64,000 nt of DNA from Luteolibacter yonseiensis (GCF_016595465.1 NZ_JAENIK010000011.1:496001-560000); one strand, 5' to 3'; shown: positions 48,341 through 58,384, numbered from the stretch's first letter. Made by a program: numbers and translations. Notes: generated by a model not told the origin, from the sequence alone.

Positions 48341-50146
48341 ATGACCCGCGCGTTTTTCATTCTCGCACTCGCCTTATTTCCGGCCGCCGTTCGGGCGGAC
48401 AACGAAGTTCACCGCTTCAAACGCATCCAGTTGTCGGACCAGTTCTGGTGCGAGGGGGCGAATACGGCGGACTTCAACCGGGACGGGCATGCGGATCTGG
48501 TTGCCGGGCCCTGGTGGTGGGAGGGGCCGGCATTTGCGGAAAAACACGAAATTTACGAAGCCTCCGCGACCTTCAAGCTTCCCCTTGGCGACTTCACCAC
48601 CGTGGACGTCCCGGGATATGAGGGAGGTCTCGGGCACAAGAACGCCTACTCGGACAATTTTTTCGCGTTCCCCTACGACTTCAATGCGGACGGCTGGACG
48701 GACGTCCTTGTCATCGGTTTCCCGGGCAAGAACACGACGTGGTATGAAAACCCCAAAGATGCCGGCGGACGATGGGTGCCGCATGTGATTTTCTACCAGA
48801 CGGACAATGAATCTCCGGACTTCACGGATATCACGGGCGATGGAAAACCGGAGTTGGTCTGCATCACGGACGGTGCCTACGGCTATGCCGGACCGGATTG
48901 GGCGGATCCCGCGAAACCATGGCGGTGGCACGCCATCTCGCCGAAGAACGGCTACGGGAAATTCACCCATGGCATGGGCGTCGGCGATGTGGATGGCGAC
49001 GGTCGCAGGGATCTGCTGGAGCAGAACGGCTGGTGGGAACAGCCCGAAGATTCCAATGCCTCCTGGACCTTTCATTCATTTCCCTTCGCTGGGACCGGAG
49101 GTGCCCAGATGTATGCCTATGACGTGGATGGCGACGGCCTGAACGATGTCATCACCGGACTTGCGGCCCACGGATTCGGCCTGGCGTGGTATCAACAGGT
49201 GAGAGGGCCGGATGGCGTCACTTTCAAAAAACATCTGATCATGGGACAGCGGAAGGAGGAGAACCGCTATGGCGTGAAATTCTCAGAACTCCACGCCATC
49301 GACCTTGTGGACATCGATGGCGACGGATTGAGAGACATCGTCACGGGCAAGCGTTTCTGGTCGCACGGACGAATGGGTGATCCGGACCGCAATGACCGGG
49401 CGGTGTCTTACTGGTTCCAGCTCGTCCGGTCGGAGCAGGGAGTGGATTGGGTGCCTCATCTCATTGATGACAACTCGGGAGTCGGCACCCAGGTGGTCGC
49501 CAGGGACATCGATGGCGACAAGCTGCCGGACGTTCTTGTGGGCAACAAGAAGGGCATCTTCATCCTCCGGCACGAGGTCGAAAAGGTCGGCGATGCGGAA
49601 TACACCGCCGCGAGGCCCAAGCCTCTGGAGGTGATACCGGCCGCCAGGGATTTTCCGGCTCTCGCTGACAATGGGCAGCCGCTGAATTTTGATTTTGAAA
49701 CCGGCGCTCTTGCGAACTGGACCGCGGAGGGCACCGCTTTCTCCGGATCTCCGGTGAAAGGCGATGTCGTGAACGCCCGCCGCAAGGACATGACCAGTGG
49801 CCATCACGGAGAGTTCTGGGCCGGTTCCTACGAGGCGCAGGGCAGTGACAAGCCCACGGGCACCCTGACATCCGACCCGTTCACCCTTTCCCAACCATGG
49901 GTGAGCTTCCTCGTGGGTGGTGGCTCGGGCGACAAGACCCGTGTGGAAATCGTCAATGCTTCCAATGGCCTGGTGCTTTTCACCGCCACCGGTCCGGATG
50001 ACGAGCGCATGGCCCGCCGCACCGCGGACCTCGCACCCTACCAAGGAGCCAGGATCAGGATCCGGCTCGTGGACGAAGCTACGGACGGCTGGGGGCATCT
50101 GAATTTCGATCATTTCCAAATGCACGACCGCGAGCCTGTGCCATGA
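48341..50146 (+). CDS. Secreted FG-GAP/VCBS repeat protein with C-terminal jelly-roll domain
   Basis: The ATG at 48341 gives a signal peptide (FFILALALFPAAVRAD) and 601 residues. Repeats of the FG-GAP type occur along the protein (NRDGHADLVAGPWWWE, DVDGDGRRDLLEQNGWWE, DVDGDGLNDVITGL, DIDGDGLRDIVTGKRFW, DIDGDKLPDVLVGNKKG), each with the Ca-binding DxDxDG loop. The last 150 residues form a beta-sandwich (FDFETGALANWTAEG, VSFLVGGGSGDKTRVEI). It is a surface or secreted beta-propeller protein, of a type common in Verrucomicrobia and Planctomycetes. Confidence 0.9.
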   Translation: MTRAFFILALALFPAAVRADNEVHRFKRIQLSDQFWCEGANTADFNRDGHADLVAGPWWWEGPAFAEKHEIYEASATFKLPLGDFTTVDVPGYEGGLGHKNAYSDNFFAFPYDFNADGWTDVLVIGFPGKNTTWYENPKDAGGRWVPHVIFYQTDNESPDFTDITGDGKPELVCITDGAYGYAGPDWADPAKPWRWHAISPKNGYGKFTHGMGVGDVDGDGRRDLLEQNGWWEQPEDSNASWTFHSFPFAGTGGAQMYAYDVDGDGLNDVITGLAAHGFGLAWYQQVRGPDGVTFKKHLIMGQRKEENRYGVKFSELHAIDLVDIDGDGLRDIVTGKRFWSHGRMGDPDRNDRAVSYWFQLVRSEQGVDWVPHLIDDNSGVGTQVVARDIDGDKLPDVLVGNKKGIFILRHEVEKVGDAEYTAARPKPLEVIPAARDFPALADNGQPLNFDFETGALANWTAEGTAFSGSPVKGDVVNARRKDMTSGHHGEFWAGSYEAQGSDKPTGTLTSDPFTLSQPWVSFLVGGGSGDKTRVEIVNASNGLVLFTATGPDDERMARRTADLAPYQGARIRIRLVDEATDGWGHLNFDHFQMHDREPVP

Positions 50147-50363
50147 TCTTGTTCTTCGGTAATCTCCAAAGGGGGCCGGCGGCTCAAAACAGTTTCCCTT
50201 GTTTCTGAGGAGGGGGGTGATCGGAGGATTGATGGAAATCTCCTCATCGGAGTTCTCTATCGTCCTCATTCTTGATGGGGCCACGGCGGAATATCAGTGG
50301 AAACGGCTCCTCACGGCATTACAATCCACCGTGGAGCCCGCACCTGATTACCAACCCTATCTG

Positions 50364-51167
50364 ATGCCTGTTACGCGTGAACCCGTGCTTGGTCAAAGTT
50401 GCGCCGCAAGGGACGGGGTGTTGATCGGTTGTGCGGGGTGGAGCATTCCGAAGGAAGAAAAGCCGCACTTTCCCGGTTCGGGCAGTCACTTGGAACGTTA
50501 TGCCGCGAGGTTCTCCGCAGTGGAGATCAACTCATCGTTCTATCGTCCGCACCGCACCTCCACCTATGCACGCTGGGCGGCCTCGGTTCCGCCGGATTTC
50601 CGCTTCTCTGTGAAGGTTCCCAAGGCGATCACCCATATCGCACGATTGAAAAACACGGGAGATCTGATCGGAACATTTCTCGCCGAAGCCGGAGGCCTTG
50701 GAGAAAAACTGGGTTGCCTGCTCGTCCAGCTTCCTCCCAGCCTCGATTTCAATCCCGGAATCGCACGGTGCTTTTTTGAAGAACTCCGTACCGCTGCCGG
50801 AAACATTCCCGTCGCCTTCGAGCCGCGCCACGGCACTTGGTTCGAACGGTCCGCAGGATCGCTTCTTGAGGAATTCCGGATCTCCCGGGTCGCGGCCGAT
50901 CCTCCACCGGTCCCGTCCGCCGCCGAACCGGGCGGTTGGCACGGCCTGATCTACCACCGCCTGCACGGTTCGCCACGGATGTATTATTCGGATTATTCCC
51001 ACAAATTCGTGGTGATGCTTGCCGCCCGCCTGGCCGATGCACGGTCCCGAAGCTCCGTCTGGTGCATCTTCGATAACACCGCCGAAGGCTTCGCGATGCC
51101 GAACGCGCGTGAACTCATGCGTGAATGGAAGGCTCTCGGCAGCCCCCCTTCCGCGAATGTTGACTGA
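50364..51167 (+). CDS. DUF72 family TIM-barrel protein
   Basis: I chose the ATG at 50364 (MPVTREPVLG); the earlier frame is unlike the family. The 267-residue protein has the DUF72 opening IGCAGWSIPKEE, then FSAVEINSSFYRPH, FRFSVKVPKAITH, GCLLVQLPPSLDF, VAFEPRHGTW and the C-terminal WCIFDNTAEG. The family is uncharacterised but widespread. Confidence 0.9.
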   Translation: MPVTREPVLGQSCAARDGVLIGCAGWSIPKEEKPHFPGSGSHLERYAARFSAVEINSSFYRPHRTSTYARWAASVPPDFRFSVKVPKAITHIARLKNTGDLIGTFLAEAGGLGEKLGCLLVQLPPSLDFNPGIARCFFEELRTAAGNIPVAFEPRHGTWFERSAGSLLEEFRISRVAADPPPVPSAAEPGGWHGLIYHRLHGSPRMYYSDYSHKFVVMLAARLADARSRSSVWCIFDNTAEGFAMPNARELMREWKALGSPPSANVD

Positions 51168-51530
51168 TGGGATGAAATCCGGGACGGGGCATCGTGATGT
51201 TCGGTAATATGAATGGGTTCTCGGCGGTGTGGTCCGAATTCCCGTAGGCTTGGCGTGGCAAGCCGGGAGATGCGGGAGGTATCATTCGCAGTGCGTGCAT
51301 TTCACGCGATCAAGATAGCGCATTTTGCGCCGGGGTGCGGTCTGTGGATACGCTGGTTTATTGAAAAACCCTTGAAAACAAGGGTTTTTCGGATTGGTCC
51401 GTTCCCTGCAAAGGGAATCTGTAACGAAGGTGACCCTATGATTATCTGGCAATTCGACTCCGGTTTCATCCCTGGAGGGCCGGTCACATGGGAAGCCTTC
51501 AACACGATCAACACCCAACCAACCAAAGCC
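51168..51530. other. Intergenic region with a 12-bp terminator-like hairpin
   Basis: These 363 bp contain GAAAAACCCTTG (51363-51374) and its perfect complement CAAGGGTTTTTC (51379-51390) around AAAA, a likely terminator for the DUF72 gene that could also act on the other strand. Nothing else is recognised. Confidence 0.65.
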
Positions 51531-51692
51531 ATGTTACACTATTCGCTCGTATTCCTTGTTATCGCCCTCATCGCCGGAATCCTCGGTTTCGGTGTCATCG
51601 CCGGTGCCGCGGCGAGCATCGCGAAGATCTGTTTCTTCCTGTTCCTTGCCATCTGGGTCCTGATGTTCTTCATGGGTCGGAAAACGGCCTGA
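51531..51692 (+). CDS. DUF1328 (YtjA) small membrane protein
   Basis: The 53-residue protein starts [20 protein letters not shown], followed by [20 protein letters not shown], two helices that match DUF1328/YtjA almost exactly. The ATG at 51531 gives the standard family length; a longer in-frame extension upstream is spurious. The function is unknown, and it is often linked to stress. Confidence 0.92.
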   Translation: MLHYSLVFLVIALIAGILGFGVIAGAAASIAKICFFLFLAIWVLMFFMGRKTA

Positions 51693-51746
51693 CGTCGTCG
51701 GCTCACCGGCGTTGGAAGATTCCCGGTGATCAACCGAAAAGAAAAT

Positions 51747-51783
51747 CCGGCGGTTGTCCTCACAGCCGCCGGCTTTGATTTTT
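51747..51783 (+). terminator. Terminator after the DUF1328 gene
   Basis: CCGGCGG and CCGCCGG pair around a 12-nt loop, followed by CTTTGATTTTT. It lies 55 bp after the stop. The remaining bases to 52050 hold only a second small hairpin (CGGCAGCT/AGCTGCCG, 52006-52032) downstream of the minus-strand lipoprotein gene. Confidence 0.75.
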
Positions 51784-52050
51784 AAAGCCGGGAGACCCGG
51801 TGGAGTGGGACCCCCCCTCAGGGCAACAAGTGGTCGGCTAATCAAGAAACTGACATCTCCTGTCAGGATCAAAAGCATTCGGACCCGGAGGCGGACCCGG
51901 AGAAAAAAGTGAATCCTGATGTTGGCGCGATCCGGAGGCTTTCCAGAGATACTATGATAGTAGTAATTTCAGTCCGTCTGGAGCCGCCGATGTATTGGCC
52001 GGCATCGGCAGCTCCCGCGAAGGAAGCTGCCGGGGAAATTTTCCGATCCC

Positions 52051-52497
52051 TTACTTGCCCGCTTGTTCCTGCATCTGCTTGAACGCGATTTTCAATTGTT
52101 CGATCGCTTGCTTGAGGGCCGGCTCCGGAAGGACATCGATCTGGTCGATCGACTTGAGTGCGAGTTCCGCCTGCTCCTTCACCATCAATCCGGACTTCGT
52201 GGCAAGATCGATGTTCGCCTTGGTGGCATCCTTGACCGCCGCCTTCATCTCCTCGGCCGTGACGGCCTTGTCCAGTGCGGCGAGATGTTCGCGCGCGAGG
52301 TTCCCGGCCTCTGTCTTCATCTCGTCCGCCTTTTGCGCGATGTCATTCACGGCCTTGGCCTCGTCTTTCGTCATCTTTCCGGAGGCGACGGCGTCCTCGG
52401 TCGCGTTCTCGACTTTCTTTACCTCGGGTGACTTCTCCTTGCAGGAAACCGAAAGTCCGAGAGCAACCGCCAACAGGGTGATCAATGGTGTTTTCAT
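52051..52497 (-). CDS. Coiled-coil lipoprotein of unknown function
   Basis: The 148-residue protein has a signal ending LSVSC (Cys19 lipid anchor), after which most of the sequence is Ala/Lys/Glu-rich helix (KKVENATEDAVASGKMTKDEA, KAVNDIAQKADEM). It is probably an envelope coiled-coil protein. No family recognised. Confidence 0.75.
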   Translation of the reverse strand: MKTPLITLLAVALGLSVSCKEKSPEVKKVENATEDAVASGKMTKDEAKAVNDIAQKADEMKTEAGNLAREHLAALDKAVTAEEMKAAVKDATKANIDLATKSGLMVKEQAELALKSIDQIDVLPEPALKQAIEQLKIAFKQMQEQAGK

Positions 52498-52618
52498 GGT
52501 AATCGCACTAGGGATGTCGTTCGAATGATTGTCAAATGACGATCATGCGAAGGGGGAAGGGAGTCGGCTCTAACAGAATCGATCCCGGGCGAAGGTGAAA
52601 GAGGGCGGCAGTCTTGAG

Positions 52619-54454
52619 CTACTCCTCCTGCGGGGAACCGGTGCTTTTTGTAAAGCGGTTGACGTAATCAGCGGTGCCTTGTTTCCGCGCCTTGGTTTTC
52701 TGCCAGCCTTCCGGCAATTCATCGAGAAGATCCAAGCGGCGGAGGGTGTTGAGAAGATAGAGAAGCGAGGAGGCATCCAAGTCCTTGCCAACCTCATCCA
52801 GCAACGCGTTCTTCGCCTGGTCTCTTTTCCCCAGATTCCAAAGCGTTTCCGCCGTGATCGTTCGGACGACGGAATGCTCGTCTGCCAGCAGCGGTGGAAG
52901 CGTCCCGGTTTTCTCCGACGCCTTGTCCCCGAGAATCCACAAACCCGACACCGCCCAATAGCGTTCGACAGGGCTTTTCGAGGCGAGGGATTGTTCCAGC
53001 AGCGGGAGATCCGCCGCATCGCGCTGTGTGGCGATGAAAGCGAGATCGAGAGCCTTGTCGAAATCAAAGCGATCGCTTCCCGCGAATTCGGCGATGGTGG
53101 CGTCACCCGCGAGAGTTTCAAAAAGAGGCTCGGGAATGAGACCGGTGTCGGTGGCTTTTTTCATCGTGTCCTTCAACCTCTGGCGGAGGGCTTTGAGTTT
53201 TTCCGCGTGGGCGGGATCCGCTGCGAGATTGCGGATTTCCCAAGGGTCCGCACCGAGATCGTAAAGCTCTTCCGGTGCTTGATCCTTATCCCAGATTTTT
53301 TGATGGATTCCGGTGAGTTTGCCGTCTTTCGACGCCCTCTCCCACGCCTTCCATGAAGGAAGGCCGAAGGGATAGAAACTGTAGGGAGCGGCCGCAAGGC
53401 GTGGCGTGAACTGGCGCACGTATTTCCATTTCCCATCCGTCAGCCCGCGGCGCATTCCGTATGTGTCATCGAAGCGGTCCGCGTAGAGAAATTCCATCTC
53501 ATCCGCGGCAGGCTCGACGCGTTTGCCGCCGAGGAACGGCCTGCCCTGCATCTGCGGTGGAGTGTCGATCCCGGCGAGCGAAAGAAGGGTGGGTGCGAAA
53601 TCGACAAATGACACAGGTTCCGTCACACGCTGGCCGGGGCTGAACTTGCAGAGGTTCCTCCACTTTTCCGGAACCCGGATGATGCAGGGAATCTTCACGC
53701 CGGTTTCATAAAGATAGCGCTTCCCCCGCGGAGTCACGCCACCGTGATCCGACGTGTAGATGACGATGGTATCGTCCGCGAGGCCCCGGGCCTCCAGTTC
53801 GTCGAGCAGCCTGCCGACATCCGCATCCATCTCCGTGATCCGGTCATGATAACGGGCGAAGTCCTTGCGCATTTCCGGAAGATCCGGAACGTAGGGCGGC
53901 AGTTCGATCTCCTCCGGATTGAGACGCAGGGGCTCGGCTTCCTTATTGGCGAACAGCGAGCTTTCGTGCGTCATTCCGAGATTGAAGATCGCGAAGAACG
54001 GCGCGCCTTCGGGACGGTGGAGGTAATACGCTTTCTTTGAAGACTCGTCCCAGATGGCGGTGTCGCTGCCTTTGAAATTGTAATCGGTCTTGGCGTTGTT
54101 GGTGCAGAAGTAGCCGGCCTTGCGGAGGTATTCGACGTTTGGCCGGTATTTCGCCGGGATGGGGTGGCGGCTGCGCATGTGCTGCGTGCCCATCGTCGGT
54201 GACCAGGCTCCGTTGAGGATCGTCGCACGGGCGACCGCGCAGACGGGGGCGTTCGAGTAGGCGTGTTCGAACAATACCCCTTCTTTTGCCAGGGCGTCGA
54301 TGCGCGGTGTCCGTGCCTGTTTGTTGCCGTAACATCCCATCCAATGCGAGGAGTTGTCCTCGCTGACGATCCAGAGGATGTTCGGATGATCGGCAGCCTG
54401 AAGAAGGCCGGAAAACAAGCCGATGAGCACAACGAGGCAAAAAGGAAATCTCAT
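52619..54454 (-). CDS. Secreted type I sulfatase with C-terminal helical repeats
   Basis: From the ATG at 54454 the protein is 611 residues with a signal peptide (CLVVLIGLFSGLLQA). The active-site segment is VCAVARATILNG with Cys72 as the formylglycine precursor; the usual Pro two residues after Cys is Val, as in some SGSH-like sulfatases. DxDxG metal-binding elements include ILWIVSEDNSSHW and the YTSDHGG motif. The last 110 residues are HEAT-like helices, beyond the normal sulfatase fold. No maturase is nearby. Confidence 0.92.
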   Translation of the reverse strand: MRFPFCLVVLIGLFSGLLQAADHPNILWIVSEDNSSHWMGCYGNKQARTPRIDALAKEGVLFEHAYSNAPVCAVARATILNGAWSPTMGTQHMRSRHPIPAKYRPNVEYLRKAGYFCTNNAKTDYNFKGSDTAIWDESSKKAYYLHRPEGAPFFAIFNLGMTHESSLFANKEAEPLRLNPEEIELPPYVPDLPEMRKDFARYHDRITEMDADVGRLLDELEARGLADDTIVIYTSDHGGVTPRGKRYLYETGVKIPCIIRVPEKWRNLCKFSPGQRVTEPVSFVDFAPTLLSLAGIDTPPQMQGRPFLGGKRVEPAADEMEFLYADRFDDTYGMRRGLTDGKWKYVRQFTPRLAAAPYSFYPFGLPSWKAWERASKDGKLTGIHQKIWDKDQAPEELYDLGADPWEIRNLAADPAHAEKLKALRQRLKDTMKKATDTGLIPEPLFETLAGDATIAEFAGSDRFDFDKALDLAFIATQRDAADLPLLEQSLASKSPVERYWAVSGLWILGDKASEKTGTLPPLLADEHSVVRTITAETLWNLGKRDQAKNALLDEVGKDLDASSLLYLLNTLRRLDLLDELPEGWQKTKARKQGTADYVNRFTKSTGSPQEE

Positions 54455-54675
54455 GGGGAAAAGCGGCGGATGGAACACCGCTGGAACCGATCGGTTGTGG
54501 CACAATCGATCGCCTCCACGCGATCCGTAGCACGGGTGGATACTCTGGAGACGGATCACCAATGCCATCCGTCGGAAAGTCCTGCTACGAAGCGGAGGTG
54601 AGCCTGACGGATGGTCCCTCCGTCATGCGGATCGGACTGCCTTTTCGGGACAACCGGAAGCGGCCGTGAAGCTGG

Positions 54676-55818
54676 TCAGTTGCCAATGACGGTTGGCGCG
54701 ACCGGAGTTGTCGGAGCTACCGGAGCGGCGCGGAAAAATTGTGAAAACTCTTTGTTGGTGGGCATGGTGCCGGCGGCTACGGCGGCGGCGAATTGTTCGT
54801 AAGGATAAATGGAGCGGGGGCTGGCCTTGTCGGCTGCTTTCGCGAGTTCCACGCCCTGGTTGGCTTCGGCGAGCGCCTTGCCCTTGTCTCCCATCGCCCA
54901 CTGGAGGCGGGAGAGGGTGGTGGCGTCAACGGTGGTCTTCATACCGCGATCCTTGATGGTGGCTTCGTAGGCGGTGACGGCCTTGGCGAGCGTGCCCGCA
55001 GGGACGCCTTCGGTGGCGGAGAGGGTGTTGCCGAGCGAGTTGACCAGCATCAGGCGGAGCTTGTTGGTGTTGTCCAGGCCTTCGATGAGTTTGTCGATCG
55101 CGCTCCAGTCCTTGGCCGCGATGAGGGCCTCGTTGCGGAAGAGCGGGACATAGATGCTGTCCGGTTCCGCGGCGGCGAGCTGGTCGGCGGCGGCGGCCAT
55201 GGCGGCGGCGTCGTTCTTTTCCTTGCCCTCGGTGAAGGCGGCGCGGGCGGAGGCCGCGGCCTGTTGGGCTGCCGCGGCGGCGTTGAGCTTTTCAAGGGTG
55301 TTTTTTCCGGCATCACCACCCGCGAGCAAGGATTCGATGAGTTCCTCCGTGAGGCGTGCGGGGTGGCTGGTTGCGATGACCTTGCCGTCCTTGACGAGGA
55401 AGGCGTGGGGGATGCCCTTCACCCCGGCGGGCTTGAGCCAGAGTTCCTCGAACGGACCGCCTTTGCCGGTGTAGGCCACGGGGTAGGACATGCCCTCTCC
55501 CTTCTTTTTCACAAACTCCACGACCTTGTCCTTGCCGTCCTCCCAGACATCGACGCCGATGACGCGGAGGCCCTTTTCCTGATACTTGTCATAAAGGGCG
55601 TCGACATGAGGGATCGCAGCGATGCACGGGCCGCACCAGGTGGCCCAGCACTCGAGGATGTAGAGCTTGCCGGGTTCCCACGCGGTGGGAGCCTCGCCCT
55701 GGATCCACTCCAGCTTCTGGAGCGCTTCTGGGGTGACCGCATCGCCGGTCTTCTGGGCATGGGCGGAGGTGGCCAGGGTCGCGGCGGAGAGGCACAGGGT
55801 CGCAAGGAGTTTTTTCAT
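54676..55818 (-). CDS. TlpA/thioredoxin-domain periplasmic protein with helical C-terminus
   Basis: The ATG at 55818 (MKKLLATLCLSAATLATSAHA) gives a signal peptide and 380 residues. A thioredoxin fold of the TlpA/ResA type carries WCGPC (Cys62, Cys65) and GIPHAFLVKDGKV (cis-Pro). From about residue 175 on, the sequence is Ala-rich helix with TPR-like character (AVTAYEATIKDRGMKTT). It probably handles disulfide reduction in the periplasm. It is divergent from the oxidoreductase gene at 56145 across a 326-bp region with no clear operator. Confidence 0.9.
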   Translation of the reverse strand: MKKLLATLCLSAATLATSAHAQKTGDAVTPEALQKLEWIQGEAPTAWEPGKLYILECWATWCGPCIAAIPHVDALYDKYQEKGLRVIGVDVWEDGKDKVVEFVKKKGEGMSYPVAYTGKGGPFEELWLKPAGVKGIPHAFLVKDGKVIATSHPARLTEELIESLLAGGDAGKNTLEKLNAAAAAQQAAASARAAFTEGKEKNDAAAMAAAADQLAAAEPDSIYVPLFRNEALIAAKDWSAIDKLIEGLDNTNKLRLMLVNSLGNTLSATEGVPAGTLAKAVTAYEATIKDRGMKTTVDATTLSRLQWAMGDKGKALAEANQGVELAKAADKASPRSIYPYEQFAAAVAAGTMPTNKEFSQFFRAAPVAPTTPVAPTVIGN

Positions 55819-56144
55819 GGAAGCTAAAATCATGCGGAAGGCAGGCCCGTGTAAAGCCAATCAGAGGGGCTGTATGGGGAAACATGGGGCAAAAATTCCG
55901 GCAGATCTCCCAAGCATATGACAAGGATCCCAGACGGGAACGGGTCACTTGGGTGGTGTCGGGTTCTCACGGGGGGGGCGTCGGAGGCCGCTCGGATTGC
56001 CATCTCACGCTTTCGACATCACGAGGAAACGGCGGGTCCGCCGACTTTGATTGCATGAACGGATGATATGCCTTCGTATTCCAACCAGCCCCGAGTGGGC
56101 GAAATCCCATTTTTCCACCACTTTTGAAAAACACCCACTTACCC

Positions 56145-57512
56145 ATGCACACCTCCATCCAACGACGGGACTTCCTCAAACAATCCAGCGCGGCAGGGAT
56201 CGGGTTGGGCATGGCGGGGTATCTCGGATCACTGCTGCCTTCGCTGGCACAGAACGCCCCGGCACCGGCACGGAAAATCGGCCCCGATGACAAGATCAAC
56301 GCCGCGGTGATCGGCACCAATGGCCGGGGCCTCTCGCTCATCTCCTGCCTCACCCGCCTGCCGAATGTGGAGATCACCCATATCTGTGATGTCGACAAGC
56401 GCGCCTTGGAAAAAGGACTCAAGGAGGTGGCGAAAAAACAGTCCGCACCGGCGGCGGGTTCCGCTGATTTCCGCAAGATCCTGGAGGACCCGGCGCTGGA
56501 TGTGGTGGCCATCGCCACGCCGGACCACTGGCACGCGCCGATGGCGATCCTCGCGCTGGCGGCGGGCAAGCATGTCTATGTGGAAAAACCATGCAGCCAC
56601 AATCCCTACGAGGGCGAGCTCCTGCTGGAGGCGGTGGAAAAATACAAGCGCGTCGCGCAGATGGGTGCGCAGCGCAGGTCCTCCGCCGCCATGCGCCAGA
56701 TCATTCCGGAGATCCACGACGGGCTGATCGGCAAGACCTATTTCGCCAAAGGCTGGTATGCGAACGGACGCGCCTCCATCGGCAAGGGCAAGCCCGTCCC
56801 GGTTCCGGATTGGCTGGACTACGAGCTGTGGCAGGGGCCCGCACCGCGCGCGGCATTCGTGGACAATCTCATCCACTACAACTGGCATTGGCACTGGCTC
56901 TACGGCACCGGCGAGGCGCTGAACAACGGCACGCACGAGATGGACATCGCGCGCTGGGCGCTGGATGTCACCTGGCCGACGCGGGTCTCGTCGAACGGCG
57001 GGCGCTATGCGTTCGAGGACGATTGGGAATGCCCGGACACGCAGAACATCTCGTGGGACTTTCCCGGAGGAAAATCGATGGCGTGGGAGGGACGGAGCTG
57101 CAATCCCTTCCCCGTGGAAGGCCGGCAGCGCGGCGTGCTGGTCTACGGCACCAAGGGCACCGCATTGCTGGATGGGGACGACTACATCATCTACGACAAG
57201 GCCGGGAAAATCATCAAGCAGGCGAAGGGCAATGAAGCCGTGGATGCCACCAACACCGTCAGCGGCAGCGGCGCGGGGATGGATACGGCGCACGTCTCCA
57301 ACTTCATCGCCGCCATCCGCGGCGACGGAGCACCGCACTGCCCCATCGAGGAAGGCCACAAGAGCGTCACCCTCCTGCACCTCGGAAACATCGCCTGGCG
57401 CGCCGGACGCACCCTGCATTGCGATCCGAAGAACGGCCACATCCTCAACGATCCCGAGGCCATGAAGCTCTGGAAACGCGACTACGAACCCGGCTGGGAG
57501 CCGAAGGTCTGA
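56145..57512 (+). CDS. Tat-exported Gfo/Idh/MocA-family oxidoreductase
   Basis: From the ATG at 56145 (MHTSIQRRDFLKQSS) the protein is 455 residues with a twin-arginine signal (RRDFLK). The Rossmann domain has AAVIGTNGRG (NAD-binding), CDVDKRALEK, and IATPDHWHAPM, and the second domain has HVYVEKP-type catalytic Lys (KHVYVEKPCSHN) and GTHEMDIARWALD. Such secreted oxidoreductases act on sugars or inositols and are typical of Verrucomicrobia and Planctomycetes. Confidence 0.93.
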   Translation: MHTSIQRRDFLKQSSAAGIGLGMAGYLGSLLPSLAQNAPAPARKIGPDDKINAAVIGTNGRGLSLISCLTRLPNVEITHICDVDKRALEKGLKEVAKKQSAPAAGSADFRKILEDPALDVVAIATPDHWHAPMAILALAAGKHVYVEKPCSHNPYEGELLLEAVEKYKRVAQMGAQRRSSAAMRQIIPEIHDGLIGKTYFAKGWYANGRASIGKGKPVPVPDWLDYELWQGPAPRAAFVDNLIHYNWHWHWLYGTGEALNNGTHEMDIARWALDVTWPTRVSSNGGRYAFEDDWECPDTQNISWDFPGGKSMAWEGRSCNPFPVEGRQRGVLVYGTKGTALLDGDDYIIYDKAGKIIKQAKGNEAVDATNTVSGSGAGMDTAHVSNFIAAIRGDGAPHCPIEEGHKSVTLLHLGNIAWRAGRTLHCDPKNGHILNDPEAMKLWKRDYEPGWEPKV

Positions 57513-57593
57513 GGTGCGGGCCGCTTGGGAGGGCAGGGGGCTGGCCTGGATCCGGGCCCCCTCCGGGAAACCGGCCTGAAGTCGAAGAGGCCA

Positions 57594-57718
57594 ACCACGG
57601 AACACACGAAATACACGGAAAGCAGAGGGGTTGTAAGACATCCATACGTGAGCAGGAGATTGGGGTGCCTGAGTGATCCTCCTCTCCGTTTTCCGTGTGT
57701 TCCGGGTATTCCGTGGTC
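57594..57718. repeat. Inverted-repeat element of the CCACGGAA type
   Basis: The left arm (57594-57621, ACCACGGAACACACGAAATAC...) is repeated inverted on the right (57684-57718, ...TTCCGGGTATTCCGTGGTC). ACCACGGAAnACACGGAA motifs are common short interspersed repeats in Verrucomicrobia and related genomes. It lies within the 315-bp gap 57513-57827. Confidence 0.55.
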
Positions 57719-57827
57719 AATTCTCTTCCCGGAATAAAGCCTCCGCCTTGTCATCGGGCTTCGAAAGGGAAGGTCACGGTGATTGAGCCTTGACCCCGCT
57801 GCCGGTCGACTCCAGTTCTCCCGCGCA

Positions 57828-58235
57828 ATGATTTTTGAACACGAACCCATCGAATGGGATGACGAGATCACGCTGCTGGTCGACCGGTTGGAGGAGAAAT
57901 CCGCGGACGAGGGATTGACGCGCCAGGAACGGGCGTTGATGGATGTCGTCGAGACCGTCCAGTTGCTCGATCCCGAGGGCGACGGACTGCATGAGTTCTG
58001 GCAGACCGCGCTCAACCACACCCGGATCATCAGTTCCTTCGACATGATCGGCTCGAGCGCGATGGTCGATGTGCTCAACGCCAGCCAGTGGTGCCAGACG
58101 CGCAGCGATGACCGCGACGACTATTCCGAGACCGAGGCCGAATACCTCGCCAGCATCGAGGAAGACCTCTACGAAGCCCTCGGCGAACTGCCCGACCTGG
58201 TGGCCGACTTTGTCGAAGATGAAATCGCCAGGTGA
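57828..58235 (+). CDS. Acidic protein of unknown function
   Basis: From the ATG at 57828 (MIFEHEPIEWDDEI) the 135-residue protein is strongly acidic and helical (LMDVVETVQLLDPEGDGLHEFW, EAEYLASIEEDLYEALGELPD). It has no signal peptide and no named domain that I recognise, though it is reminiscent of small DUF4375-like proteins. A terminator-like structure follows (58347-58384) for the opposite strand. Confidence 0.65.
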   Translation: MIFEHEPIEWDDEITLLVDRLEEKSADEGLTRQERALMDVVETVQLLDPEGDGLHEFWQTALNHTRIISSFDMIGSSAMVDVLNASQWCQTRSDDRDDYSETEAEYLASIEEDLYEALGELPDLVADFVEDEIAR

Positions 58236-58346
58236 TCTCCCCGTCACCTGTGCGCCATCCCGCACGCCGGGGTCTTGTCCCGAATCATGAAAAGCCGCAA
58301 GGCTGGGGAAATCGCCACGGAGGATGAAGAATCCGGGCGTTTTGGG

Positions 58347-58384
58347 AAAAAAGAAACCGCCACCGGATTTCCGGAGGCGGTTCC
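58347..58384 (-). terminator. Terminator of the PEP-CTERM gene
   Basis: Read on the minus strand, GAACCGCCTCCGG pairs with CCGGTGGCGGTTTC around AAAT and is followed by a run of T. It is about 75 bp downstream of the PEP-CTERM gene's stop. Confidence 0.82.
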
